Shown piece by piece: positions 50,816-59,044 of a stretch of DNA of 64,000 nt (position 1 is its first letter; the number at the start of each line of letters is the position of its first letter). Below the pieces are notes generated by a model that worked only from the letters and a program-made list of their open reading frames with translations, ran no database searches and had not been told where the DNA came from. The stretch is from Candidatus Saccharibacteria bacterium RIFCSPHIGHO2_12_FULL_44_22 (GTDB taxonomy: Bacteria > Patescibacteriota > Saccharimonadia > Saccharimonadales > Saccharimonadaceae): the NCBI GenBank assembly GCA_001790515.1, contig MGCS01000002.1, positions 137,243-201,242 of the forward strand, in the 5' to 3' direction. A program made the position numbers and the translations under genes.

Positions 50816-51223
50816 ATGACTAAAACAGAATCCCCAGCACCAGTCGCTCAGCCAGAAACGGCGACAACACCTGTACAGCCAACTTCGGTTGTACCAGTAG
50901 TAGAGAATGACAATAATATACCATTGATGGCGATGATATTCGGTATCGTCAGCCTGGTAACATTTATGTTTTTCTTGGCTATTCCAGCATTGGTACTAGG
51001 TATCATCGGAGTCCGTAAATATTCAATCAACCGCGGATTTAGTATCACAGGAATCGTCACTGGTATCTTGGGTATTCTTGGGATGATTGCAACTATCGCT
51101 TTTGTTGTGCTCGTTATCATGGCGGGTGGTATGTATGGATCAGATTTTGACCGTTACGATAGTCAGTATGACCAGCGCTACGAGAATAACCAACGACTAG
51201 ACCGAAGCCGTGAAGGCGCCTAA
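50816..51223 (+). CDS. DUF4190-like membrane protein, 135 aa
   Basis: TATACT lies 6 nt before the ATG. A Pro/Thr-rich N-terminus (1-35) is followed by two membrane helices linked by KYSINRG, with the pattern IFGIVSLV...LGIIGVRKYSINRGFSITGIVTG typical of DUF4190, and a short charged tail (DRYDSQYDQRYENNQR). Function of the family is not known. A terminator follows at 51246. Confidence 0.8.
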   Translation: MTKTESPAPVAQPETATTPVQPTSVVPVVENDNNIPLMAMIFGIVSLVTFMFFLAIPALVLGIIGVRKYSINRGFSITGIVTGILGILGMIATIAFVVLVIMAGGMYGSDFDRYDSQYDQRYENNQRLDRSREGA

Positions 51224-51245
51224 CTAGAGGTAGTTGTAAACAAAG

Positions 51246-51276
51246 ACGACCTCACTGTCAATAATAGTGAGGTCGT
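51246..51276 (+). terminator. Terminator after the DUF4190-like gene
   Basis: ACGACCTCACT and AGTGAGGTCGT form an 11-bp stem followed by TTTT on the plus strand. Confidence 0.85.
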
Positions 51277-51286
51277 TTTAAATATA

Positions 51287-51335
51287 TCACCAAGAAAAAA
51301 AGACTAGCGCAATGCTACTCTTTTTTTCTTGGTGA
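51287..51335 (-). terminator. Hairpin overlapping the tRNA-Arg 3' end
   Basis: TCACCAAGAAAAAAAGA and TCTTTTTTTCTTGGTGA pair, with TAGC/GCTA above. The stem includes the terminal TCACCA of tRNA-Arg, as in tRNA-Ser(CGA). Confidence 0.65.
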
Positions 51336-51406
51336 ACCCGATATGATTCGAACATATGGCCTTCGGCTCCGCAAGCCGACGCTCTATCCAGCTGAGCTAC
51401 GGGTCC
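51330..51406 (-). tRNA. tRNA-Arg(GCG)
   Basis: Complete cloverleaf on the minus strand. Acceptor GGACCCG/CGGGTTC, D-arm GCTCAGCTGGATAGAGC, anticodon stem TCGGC/GCCGA with loop TTGCGGA (anticodon GCG), T-loop TTCGAAT, encoded CCA. Most bacteria read CGU/CGC with ACG edited to ICG. Here the gene itself carries G34. Confidence 0.95.
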
Positions 51407-51542
51407 AAAATGCGTGATTACACATAGTAAACTATATATAATCGCGCTTTCGTGTAACTAGAAGGTGCCTTGTGACGACAGATTGTCGACACGAACAAGG
51501 GGTATTGTAGCATAAATCAGCCCCTTGTGACAAGAAGCAGGG

Positions 51543-52397
51543 TTATAGCCGAAGTTTTCGAACTAAGCGATCGACAGCATCGAGATGTAAATCTTTCATA
51601 GGAAGTCGTGACCCGAGTGCGTCAACGATATCTTCGCCAGCCTCTTCGGGAAAGTACACAGTAATACCTGGCTGAAAACGACGGCGAGGGATTAGCATAA
51701 CAGAGAATTCCTCACCGTCGCGAATAATACCGAATGATTTGAAATCTGTGAACCGGTGAAGTGTTTGATCAACGTTTAGTCCGTCATTCGATAGCGAGTA
51801 ATCAAGAACTCGCGGCGGCCGCTTTGCAAATACGACAATAGTGATTGCAATAACAATAAGCAGTACGATAAATGTCCATGCTTGCTGCCAAACAGCTAGG
51901 CCAATGCCGATCGCCAGTACAACACCAAAAATAATGAACCATGTAGTGCCTTTTTCTTGGTGGATATATTCGCTCGCTTGCCACGTAACTGGTTCGGTAA
52001 GGTCTACCTCTGCTTCATCATACTCGTCATCGTCTAATTCTTCAGGGGTGTAATAGCCGTCTTCTACTTGCGTGCCAACAGCGACAGCACCAAGCGATTC
52101 AGCGGCTGGCGTTGCTTGCTGAGGTTGATCGTATTGACCCTGCACAGTCTGTGGCTGAACAAGTTGCTGCGGTTCTTGAACGGGCTGGGGCTGAGGAGCA
52201 GTGGCTACTTGTGGAGTCACAGGCTGAGGCTGAGACACAGGAGTAACAGGGGTGGCCGTAGGCTGCTGCGAAATTGGCTGAACTGGCGTTACTGTTTGCT
52301 GTGGAACGGGAGGTTGCGCAGGAAGAGGTTGGCCGACCGGTTGGATCGGCTGGGGCGTATCTGAACCCCAGTTGCCTTGTTGATTATTGGGCTGCAT
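51543..52397 (-). CDS. Membrane protein with Pro/Gln-rich N-terminus, 284 aa
   Basis: TATACT lies 6 nt before the ATG. Residues 1-95 are Pro/Gln/Val-rich low complexity (repeats like QPVTP), followed by an acidic linker (LDDDEYDEAEVDL), two membrane helices (about 148-166 and 170-188) and a soluble C-terminal domain of about 95 residues (VLDYSLSNDGLNVD to VRKLRL). The two-helix plus small domain arrangement recalls PrgI-like/DUF proteins near type IV secretion genes in this phylum, but I cannot assign it. 51407-51540 holds no gene. Confidence 0.75.
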   Translation of the reverse strand: MQPNNQQGNWGSDTPQPIQPVGQPLPAQPPVPQQTVTPVQPISQQPTATPVTPVSQPQPVTPQVATAPQPQPVQEPQQLVQPQTVQGQYDQPQQATPAAESLGAVAVGTQVEDGYYTPEELDDDEYDEAEVDLTEPVTWQASEYIHQEKGTTWFIIFGVVLAIGIGLAVWQQAWTFIVLLIVIAITIVVFAKRPPRVLDYSLSNDGLNVDQTLHRFTDFKSFGIIRDGEEFSVMLIPRRRFQPGITVYFPEEAGEDIVDALGSRLPMKDLHLDAVDRLVRKLRL

Positions 52398-52489
52398 ACA
52401 AATAGTATAGCATGAGCGTTGTGAATAAGAATATAATTTTTCCCTACCGAGCTGCGTTTATCTAACCATATTATTTTATTCCGCATTAA

Positions 52490-52518
52490 TTGACTTATCA
52501 ACTCTATTGTGCTATTAT
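52490..52518 (+). promoter_or_regulatory. Promoter of orphan-gene class
   Basis: TTGACT (52490-52495), 17 nt ending TGTGC, TATTAT (52513-52518). Leader 25 nt ending AAAACACAAAC before ATG. Confidence 0.7.
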
Positions 52519-52543
52519 ATATACGACAATCGAAAACACAAAC

Positions 52544-53875
52544 ATGACAGATAAAGAACAATCCATCCAGCTATCAACTACGAACGAAGGCAGTGAGCCT
52601 ACCCTTGTTGAAGGTTTTTGGGCTGATCCAGAAACTGTTGATACAGAGACGCTTGCGAAAGCACGCAAATTGTTTGAAGTAGGTGCAGAAAGCCCGAAAA
52701 CCTATGTAGGGTATCGGTATTCGGAAATAAGTTCAATGTATGATCAGTCACGAGCGAAAAGTGAAGAACGTGACGATAGTACGATTGAACTTGAAAAACT
52801 CCAGTCGGCAATTTTGACAATCAAAAACCCATTAGACGGTGCGATCCGTGCCTGGGGAGACGTTATTAATGACAAGTATAGAGCAGCCCAGGGACTTGCT
52901 CGTATTTCTCCAAATGGCTTATCTTCGTTTGATTACGAAAACTTAGTAATGACACTTGGTGTTCTGTCCGGAAACGGTGAAGTTATGGGCGCCATGAGCG
53001 ATGCATACAAAAATAAATCCAAAGCCGCACTCGAGATTGACGAGGACAGTGCCGATGCCAGAATTATGAGTGGCCGCAGTCGACTTATGAAATCATCATC
53101 GCTCAATCCATCCGGAAGACGTAAACAGGTTCAACAACAACTAAAGCCGATCATGGACGGTGATTTCGATAGCCTGCTGCCAGTATTCATTCCCTCTGAA
53201 GATGTACCCGCAGAGAAACACAGCGACCCTGCACTCATAAATGAAATAAATAACCTAAAAATGCTTGATTTTACGGTTTTCCCAAAGGGTGAAAACCTTG
53301 ACGGTGATTTTCGAGACTTGTCAGAAAAAATTTATGAAGAATCAAATCGATCCGAAAAAACACAGGTGGATCTAGAACGCATCAAGGTACTAAAAGAGAT
53401 GGCTGAGTTATTCGGCGAAGAAAACTGTACACTTGCCCGCGGGAAAGCTCGTTCTGGCAGAAAATTTGAAACAAGTGACGGATCGTCTATTGACGAGGAT
53501 TTCATTATACTAGCCATGAAGCATCCTAATGGCAGCGAAGACGCTCTTGCTATTAGTCCTATCAGTAATGTGCACGCTGCATTTTATACACGACAAGAGG
53601 CGAATGAAGGGCTCCACTGGAATGATCTACTGGCATTACCAAAACGAGATGCACAAGATCTAGGGGTTCGAAAGTTGAAGTTTGTCGGGACAGCGGAGCT
53701 CACTCCGTATGAAGCAATGCAGGAAAAACTATTTACACTCGCGACATGTCGCCCGCAAGATTTTAACAGTGGACTAAAATATAATCCCGAAAGCCGCAAC
53801 TATACATTGCGAAAAGCTCGAACTCGTCAGCAGTTATTTAATGCTGCGATGAATGCGGATACATACGGTGAATAA
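52544..53875 (+). CDS. Orphan protein, 443 aa
   Basis: I place the start at 52544 since the promoter -10 (52513-52518) rules out the longer frame. The protein is acidic, soluble and helical, with conserved-looking patches YVGYRYSEISSMY (about 48-60) and LARISPNGLSSFDYENLV (about 127-144), and a C-terminal domain from about 300 (GRKFETSDGSSIDEDFIILAM) of mixed strands and helices. No signal or membrane segment. Family unknown. No Shine-Dalgarno. The A-rich leader matches the other genes of its promoter class. Confidence 0.7.
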   Translation: MTDKEQSIQLSTTNEGSEPTLVEGFWADPETVDTETLAKARKLFEVGAESPKTYVGYRYSEISSMYDQSRAKSEERDDSTIELEKLQSAILTIKNPLDGAIRAWGDVINDKYRAAQGLARISPNGLSSFDYENLVMTLGVLSGNGEVMGAMSDAYKNKSKAALEIDEDSADARIMSGRSRLMKSSSLNPSGRRKQVQQQLKPIMDGDFDSLLPVFIPSEDVPAEKHSDPALINEINNLKMLDFTVFPKGENLDGDFRDLSEKIYEESNRSEKTQVDLERIKVLKEMAELFGEENCTLARGKARSGRKFETSDGSSIDEDFIILAMKHPNGSEDALAISPISNVHAAFYTRQEANEGLHWNDLLALPKRDAQDLGVRKLKFVGTAELTPYEAMQEKLFTLATCRPQDFNSGLKYNPESRNYTLRKARTRQQLFNAAMNADTYGE

Positions 53876-53923
53876 TAAGTGCTTACCCACTAGTTGCAGC
53901 TAGGCATCGTGTATACTATGACA

Positions 53924-53959
53924 TATAAAAGAGACATGCAGCCGCATGTCTCTTTTATA
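53924..53959 (-). terminator. Hairpin after tRNA-Ser(GCT)
   Basis: TATAAAAGAGACATGC and GCATGTCTCTTTTATA form a 16-bp perfect stem directly abutting the CCA end at 53960. Confidence 0.75.
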
Positions 53960-54052
53960 TGGCGGAGGAGGGGAGATTCGAACTCCCGCTCCAGATCTCT
54001 CCAGACTAACGATTTAGCAAACCGTCCCCTTAAGCCACTTGGGTACCCCTCC
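53960..54052 (-). tRNA. tRNA-Ser(GCT)
   Basis: Complete class II tRNA on the minus strand. Acceptor GGAGGGG, anticodon stem ACGGT/ATCGT with loop TTGCTAA (anticodon GCT, reads AGC/AGU), long variable arm, T-loop TTCGAAT, encoded CCA. Confidence 0.97.
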
Positions 54053-54260
54053 GTATTGGGTGTAGTGCGTAGGTCGGTAGCTATCTGTCATCTACGAAAT
54101 CGCGGGATGATATCCATCACATGATTTGTGTTCACACAGACGCCACTTGGTACGCCCTTAGCTTCTGCATCGTGTCGTACATACCTGTACAACCCTCAGC
54201 TCGGATTATTGTATCAAAAAACGACGGGGTTGACCAGAGGGGCTATAGATCATCAGAAAT

Positions 54261-54378
54261 AGAAAATACGCAACAAAAGTGTTGCGTATTTTCTATGGCG
54301 GAGGTAAGTGCATGGCATTCAAACCTGTCTAAGGAGACGCGTCGGATGTTGAGCAAGTGGTCTGAGCTGCAGGGTTAA
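54261..54378 (+). other. Possible tRNA remnant joined to a coding fragment (left island edge)
   Basis: A perfect hairpin AGAAAATACGCAAC/GTTGCGTATTTTCT is followed by TATGGCGGAGG, the same order as hairpin plus tRNA 3' end elsewhere here, but the tRNA body is lost after about 11 nt. From 54296 the plus strand reads MAEVSAWHSNLSKETRRML and stops at 54376. The 19-nt GGAGACGCGTCGGATGTTG at 54343 recurs at 56881. 54053-54260 contains no gene I can support. Confidence 0.4.
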
Positions 54379-54926
54379 GCGGCTGAGCCCTGCCGCTCGC
54401 TTAGCTCCATTGCGTCCAGTTCAGCCGAGACGGTATAACGACCAGCGTCAAAGGCCGCGAGCAACGGTCTCTCCGCCAACGAGAGAGTGGTGCGCCACGC
54501 AGGGATGCGCACACCTGCGCTGTCGTAGAGGTAGTCGGTCTTACCTGGGATCATGAGGATGTGGTCGTCTTCCACCGGGATGCGGTAGGCGACGTAGCCG
54601 TGATCAGTGATCAAGGCGAACGCATAGCCGCCCTCGAAGGCGTAGATCCCTGATCCGTCAGCTTGCGGGGTTTGTCGCATCGTCGAGGGCTCAGTGCGTT
54701 GGTCTTCGTGAAACGGAAGAGTCGTTGCAGTATCGGTTGGATCGACGGCGGGCACAGGCGTCGGTGGTAGCTGGTCGAGCTCTCCTGATCGCTGCATGTC
54801 ACGAAGGATGGCGATGTTTGCTCGGGCGATGGTGCGGAGACTGCGCTTCGCTTGTGCTAGCTGGCTGTCTTTGCGGTGCTTTTCTAGGTGTTCTTCGTCG
54901 ACTACTGGTTTCTTGGGCTTAGCCAT
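54375..54926 (-). CDS. ORFan, 183 aa, high GC
   Basis: A basic N-terminus (MAKPKKP) and helical segment (RSLRTIARANIAILRDMQRS, about 28-47) are followed by a disordered linker and a compact beta-rich domain (GIYAFEGGYAFALITDHGYVAYRIP, about 92-116, to 183). AAGAAGG precedes the ATG. GC-rich codon use is unlike neighbouring core genes. Family unknown. Direct repeats lie upstream at 54999-55070. Confidence 0.65.
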   Translation of the reverse strand: MAKPKKPVVDEEHLEKHRKDSQLAQAKRSLRTIARANIAILRDMQRSGELDQLPPTPVPAVDPTDTATTLPFHEDQRTEPSTMRQTPQADGSGIYAFEGGYAFALITDHGYVAYRIPVEDDHILMIPGKTDYLYDSAGVRIPAWRTTLSLAERPLLAAFDAGRYTVSAELDAMELSERQGSAA

Positions 54927-54998
54927 AGGGTTACCTTCTTTGTTATAGACAGACGAGAATAACCATCAGCCTGTCAACTTAATTAATAGGCTCGGTGG

Positions 54999-55070
54999 TC
55001 TATTTACTATCCAACTTAGACACATAGCAACAGGGGTGACAAGCTTGTTTACTATCTACTTACTATCCAA
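54999..55070 (-). repeat. Direct repeats upstream of the 183-aa ORFan
   Basis: TCTATTTACTATCCAA (54999-55014) and TCTACTTACTATCCAA (55055-55070) differ by one base and are 56 bp apart. A partial copy TTTACTATCT lies between (55048-55057). They could be operator sites. Confidence 0.5.
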
Positions 55071-55098
55071 ACATCAATCTAGATAGAGACTAAAGGGT

Positions 55099-56739
55099 CT
55101 ACTTTTTTAAACGCCAATGACCCTTGCGGTCACCACGAACAACATGAGGATTTCCGATAAATTCAATTTTGTCTTCATCTTTTAGAGTCTTTAGATAGTT
55201 ATTAAGCGTAGATCTCTTAACTTCAAATCCCAGCGCCTCGTCTATATCATTAATATAGGCACGTGGGAAATTCTCCAAGTGTGTCAATATAAGCTGCTTC
55301 TTTTGTTGCACGTCTAACCCGCGCTGCCTAGTGTACTCTCCTGACTTGTTCATGGCGCTATAGAACCTTTTAGCCAACATTGGCTTTGTATACCTACCTC
55401 GACGCGCCTTCTCAATGATACCTGCAGCCGATAGTTTTGCTAATCCAGAGTCAGAACCCATTGAGTCTATCAAACCTAAACGTACTTTCTCTAGAATTAC
55501 ATAGTCCGAAGGGGAGAGGGAAATACCAACGTCTCGTGAGACTTTATCTAGGTATTTAATAAACTGAAAGTCCTGTACTTGTGCGTTCACAATCAACTTG
55601 ACCTCATGAGGAGTCGAAGACTCGTAACTAGGCTGACCCTTACCAAAGGAGATTGAGTCTACAAATATCTTATCAACACCTTGCCCTGAGCGTTCGACAA
55701 GTCCTAGTTTTTGAAAGACTTCAGCAACCAATCTGTTTCTAGGTTTACTTGCAGCGCGCATTATATTCTCGGGAGTGATTCCAGCGATAAAACCACCAGG
55801 GCTCTCAACCACCAAATCTTCACTAGACTGTCGTATATATACAGACCCCCGATCCTGATAGTCTCGATGCGCGATGGCATTAAGTACAGACTCACGAATA
55901 GTTGTCTCTGTAAATGCTGGAATGTCACGTATCAAGAACCCCTCACTCACATGCGCGACTTCATTTCTCGCATCAATTTGAACCCACAGCTCTTCCAAGT
56001 ACAGTAATACTGCTTTACGAAAGTCAGTCCGAGAGGCGTATTGTACATCTGAACTTTTTCGTCGATACTCCCAAACAACCTCAGCGTTTGGCTGTAAACG
56101 AGATATGTAATTCTCCTTCCCAAGTAGAATTAATCCAGCCCTTGTGATCCCTCTTTCGTCTTTTAACCCTAAACCTTGCACAACTTCATCTGGACTCATC
56201 ATTTCAATGTTTTCATTTCCAGATTTACGCATCCATAGCCGTCTCGCTATCTCTATAGCTTGGGCATCCAGAGCAGCATTACCCAAACCCTCAACAATAT
56301 CCGCACTGTAATCAGATGTATCTTCGGCAATAATATCCTTAATCATGTCATGATTCATGCCTACAAGACTCTCGCCGCTACGCATAAGGAAAGCACCGTC
56401 GTAACTATCAGGCTCTCCGCGATGACGAGGAGGGACGCTGATTATCAAGATACGTTTAGATTCTATAGTAAACACGTCGACTTCAATTCTTATTCGACGA
56501 CTTATTTTTGGCTGGTGAAGAACATCGATCTTGAGCTTCTGAATATCACCGAAGGCTTGTGTGCCTCCGATAGCTCCGTTATCCTTCACGCCCAATATGA
56601 GATGCCCGCCACCCTCGTTGGAAAGAGCAACTACATATCTATAAACATCCTTAAGGTTGTAACTATTAGATGCAGTCTTACGCTCAGTATGTTCGTCCTC
56701 TAAGTTGCGGATTATCTCTAATGCTCTTGGTTCATTCAT
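55099..56739 (-). CDS. AlbA_2 (Schlafen-like) / RecG-like ATP-binding regulator
   Basis: 546 residues. The N-terminal AlbA_2 domain (EDEHTERKTASNSYNLKDVYRYVVALSNEGGGHLILGV, about 13-50, to 130) is followed by a HATPase_c_4-type domain (NAIAHRDYQDRGSVYIR near 285; GLVERSGQGVDKIF near 350) and a C-terminal winged helix (about 475-535). This domain set is usually annotated as putative transcriptional regulator or RNA-binding protein, often in defence or mobile regions. TATAAT lies 11 nt before the ATG. Its place in an atypical island fits an accessory role. No biochemical function is established. Confidence 0.85.
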   Translation of the reverse strand: MNEPRALEIIRNLEDEHTERKTASNSYNLKDVYRYVVALSNEGGGHLILGVKDNGAIGGTQAFGDIQKLKIDVLHQPKISRRIRIEVDVFTIESKRILIISVPPRHRGEPDSYDGAFLMRSGESLVGMNHDMIKDIIAEDTSDYSADIVEGLGNAALDAQAIEIARRLWMRKSGNENIEMMSPDEVVQGLGLKDERGITRAGLILLGKENYISRLQPNAEVVWEYRRKSSDVQYASRTDFRKAVLLYLEELWVQIDARNEVAHVSEGFLIRDIPAFTETTIRESVLNAIAHRDYQDRGSVYIRQSSEDLVVESPGGFIAGITPENIMRAASKPRNRLVAEVFQKLGLVERSGQGVDKIFVDSISFGKGQPSYESSTPHEVKLIVNAQVQDFQFIKYLDKVSRDVGISLSPSDYVILEKVRLGLIDSMGSDSGLAKLSAAGIIEKARRGRYTKPMLAKRFYSAMNKSGEYTRQRGLDVQQKKQLILTHLENFPRAYINDIDEALGFEVKRSTLNNYLKTLKDEDKIEFIGNPHVVRGDRKGHWRLKK

Positions 56740-56840
56740 TCTTATGTATTATTATATCGCAATAGCGATCATCCTTACAGAGGGCTTATTTTAAACATCC
56801 ATCGTACTGAAAGCTCCAACCCCTTAAAAGAGTGCTGGGT

Positions 56841-57046
56841 GAAGAAAAGATGTCACCGTTCTAGGCTGCAGTACATCACCGGAGACGCGTCGGATGTTGG
56901 ACGAGTGGGCTGACATGCAGAAAAAATGCTTGGGTGCACTAGGAACCACTTCAAACGTCGCCCAACTTGGGGCATCGCCTGGCCGACCGTCGCATGGCAA
57001 CCCAGGCCAGCCTGGAGCCAGCTTCGTTCTCGGCTCAAGTGACTAG
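56841..57046 (+). pseudogene. Coding-like fragment with ETRRML motif in high-GC DNA
   Basis: An open plus-strand frame without a proper start reads SPETRRMLDEWADMQKK and continues to a stop at 57044. It shares 19 identical nt with 54343-54361 (KETRRMLSKWSELQ there). The base composition from about 56940 to 57140 is strongly GC-rich. The rest of 56740-57150 holds no intact gene. It looks like a decayed accessory gene. Confidence 0.35.
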
Positions 57047-57156
57047 GGAGCGGGACACCGGTGTCGAGCCAATGTGTAGGGAAATAAGCGGGTGCGGCCG
57101 CGGGCGGGAACCTCTACACCGCCTCATGCCCGTATTCTATGACAGCTCGACATGTT

Positions 57157-57188
57157 AAACCCCTGCAAGCTGACGCCTGCAGGGGTTT
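57157..57188 (-). terminator. Bidirectional hairpin
   Basis: AAACCCCTGCA and TGCAGGGGTTT form an 11-bp stem 11 nt past the minus-strand stop at 57199. Confidence 0.7.
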
Positions 57189-57198
57189 GGGTTCGAAA

Positions 57199-57453
57199 CT
57201 ACAACCGGCGATACCGTGCAATGACCGAGCGAGCAGTCGCCGCGACGAGCATACCGAGTACAGAAATGCATCCGACGCAGACGAGACACAAACTGGACAC
57301 GAGCCAAACTTTGGCGATGTTGTTTGACAGCTCCGGATTTGAGGGAGCGAGCGCCATTCCGACGACTACCACAATCAGGCTTACCAAAACTCCAACGCCG
57401 AGAAGAATTGTGATTGCCGACGTTATAGATGAACCGAGCCGCTGCAATTTCAT
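57199..57453 (-). CDS. Small two-span membrane protein, 84 aa
   Basis: Start chosen at 57453 (AAAGG about 8 nt upstream). A longer in-frame start at 57537 exists. Two membrane helices (about 12-36, LLGVGVLVSLIVVVVGMAL, and 50-72, VWLVSSLCLVCVGCISVLGML) are separated by a short loop and followed by a basic end (RSVIARYRRL). Family unknown. Terminator follows. Part of the island between tRNA-Ser genes. Confidence 0.6.
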   Translation of the reverse strand: MKLQRLGSSITSAITILLGVGVLVSLIVVVVGMALAPSNPELSNNIAKVWLVSSLCLVCVGCISVLGMLVAATARSVIARYRRL

Positions 57454-57605
57454 CGCAAAGCCTTTCAGGTTCTCGCATTCGGCGAGGACGAGGCCAAGCA
57501 ATTGCTTGCGACCGGTACGCGAACTTGCAGAGATCAATCCCGCGTACCGGAAACAACCAATTTATGCAATTATAGCACAAAACTTAGCAAAAGTAAAGAG
57601 GTTGG

Positions 57606-57904
57606 ATGTCAACCAGTTCTGAGAATGGCAAGGCGAAGGCATACCCGTCCATACGTCGGATGCTCAATCAAGGGTTCTTCAGCAAGCTGTACATCGACCA
57701 GGACGGCAGTGTGAGCGATGGAGAGATCCAGGAGCCGTTTGCGCACCTTGTGGCGCACCTGTCGACGGGGAAGTGCAGGCCACCGAGGGAGGCACGTTTG
57801 CGGTTGTAGAGAAGTCGGCATCAATGAGGGAGCACAACTCAACATTCATCAGAATCACCGGCTATTACGACTACGTCGGAGATCCAAATTCCGGTGTCGC
57901 ATAG
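57606..57904 (+). pseudogene. Frameshifted small ORF, about 99 aa if repaired
   Basis: AAGAGG precedes ATG at 57606. The frame reads KAYPSIRRMLNQGFF and FAHLVAHLSTG, then shifts. From 57770 another frame continues EVQATEGGTFAVV and ITGYYDYVGDPNSGVA to a stop at 57902. Adding one G to the run at 57767-57770 would join both. It is either a decayed gene or a sequencing error in a homopolymer. The PSIRRML start resembles the ETRRML fragments at 54343 and 56881. Confidence 0.6.
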
Positions 57905-57943
57905 TTGCATGTACGCCCATAGGATGCGAAAATATGTATACAT

Positions 57944-58549
57944 ATGGCCATTCACCTCTTTCGGATAAAAGATACGCGAAAATCTGTTCTCCTCGTCGCC
58001 TTAGTATCACTATTACTCGTTACATCTGCGTGTGCAGCGGTGCTACTAAGCGCCGATAACGATCGGCGCGAACTTAAGCAAGAGCTAGCGCGCATTCTCG
58101 GAAAGAATCGGGACGAGGCTCGTAGCCTGCCATCGGAAGCGCGAATAGATAGTATGACCGTAGTCCGGCTATCACGCATTATCCGCTGCTTCGACACACA
58201 CTCAAAGATAAGCGATAATTGCGCGTTCACGTCAGCTCACATCAATGAATCTGCATCAGCGGAAACGATTTCAGGAGTCGTTTACCGTCTCGAAAGCGCA
58301 GGCTATACTCTACAAGAACGGTGTACGGGATCAATGCATGACTTGGTAGTCAGCGGATGCAATATTCAAGCCGAAAGTCCCGACGGTTTTTTCGTATCGT
58401 TTCCCGTAGCGGAATCTACTCGATGTGGATTGAGCTTTGAATCCACCGGTGCGTATGACAGCGAACTCGTAAGTGACAGCGATATGACGTCTTCACTTGT
58501 GATCGTTTTATCACGCCGAGGAACGCCCGAACCATTCATTCATTGCTAG
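57944..58549 (+). CDS. Exported or membrane-anchored protein, 201 aa
   Basis: An N-terminal basic stretch and apolar helix (LLVALVSLLLVTSACAAVLL, about 16-35) form a signal or anchor. SAC at its end resembles but does not match a good lipobox. The rest (about 165 residues) has seven cysteines (including RCFDTHS, NCAFTS, RCTGSM, GCNIQA), suggesting disulfides outside the cell. Family unknown. Part of the island. Confidence 0.65.
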   Translation: MAIHLFRIKDTRKSVLLVALVSLLLVTSACAAVLLSADNDRRELKQELARILGKNRDEARSLPSEARIDSMTVVRLSRIIRCFDTHSKISDNCAFTSAHINESASAETISGVVYRLESAGYTLQERCTGSMHDLVVSGCNIQAESPDGFFVSFPVAESTRCGLSFESTGAYDSELVSDSDMTSSLVIVLSRRGTPEPFIHC

Positions 58550-58688
58550 ATTCTTTCATCGGGTCGTTTTCAAACACGCTGAACCCAGCCAGCATGGATA
58601 CAGGGCAGCAGCCGCTCCTCAACAACCATGCGCCCCGCGCGAAATGAAGAGGCGAGATTTGAACACCTATGACCTCTGGAAAACAAAA

Positions 58689-58728
58689 GTGCGCCGAGTT
58701 GGACTTAAAAAGTTCAAACTCGACGCAC
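58689..58728 (-). terminator. Hairpin downstream of tRNA-Ser(TGA)
   Basis: GTGCGcCGAGTTgGACTT pairs with AAGTTCaAACTCGaCGCAC. Read on the minus strand it follows the tRNA by 28 nt and is followed by TTTTGTTTT. Confidence 0.75.
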
Positions 58729-58755
58729 CTCTGTTATTTGAAAATGATTTTCACT

Positions 58756-58845
58756 TGGCGGAGAGAGAGAGATTCGAACTCTCGGAACCGTTGCCGGCTC
58801 GACGGTTTTCAAGACCGTTCCCTTCAACCACTCGGGCACCTCTCC
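58756..58845 (-). tRNA. tRNA-Ser(TGA)
   Basis: Complete class II tRNA on the minus strand. Acceptor GGAGAGG, anticodon stem ACGGT/ACCGT with loop CTTGAAA (anticodon TGA, reads UCA), long variable arm, T-loop TTCGAAT, encoded CCA. Confidence 0.97.
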
Positions 58846-58880
58846 GTACGATGAATTGTTTTGGCGCTGGGTTTGCGATT

Positions 58881-59000
58881 GACGATTCAAGACCGTTCCC
58901 TATCGCTTCACTTTGTTTCGCTCCGCCGCTTGCTTATTGTCTTGTCTGTAAACAGCCAGACAATTTCACTGCGCTTTGCCAACCACTCGGGCACCTCTCC
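58881..59000 (-). pseudogene. Interrupted 5' half of tRNA-Ser(TGA)
   Basis: On the minus strand the first about 22 nt of tRNA-Ser(TGA) (59000 to 58979) and its anticodon-arm segment (AGGGAACGGTCTTGA, 58901 to 58885) are repeated. They are separated by about 78 nt that fall in the D-loop. The 3' half is missing. It looks like a duplicated tRNA fragment with an insertion. Confidence 0.7.
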
Positions 59001-59044
59001 GTATAAATATGTGGTCGTGAACCATGGTAACAGATTATGACCGC

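Noticed and set aside
54296-54378. Intact small gene MAEVSAWHSN at the island edge
   Set aside because: Its start coincides with a tRNA-like 3' end, it has no ribosome site, and its second half is repeated as a fragment at 56881. It is more likely a fusion scrap.
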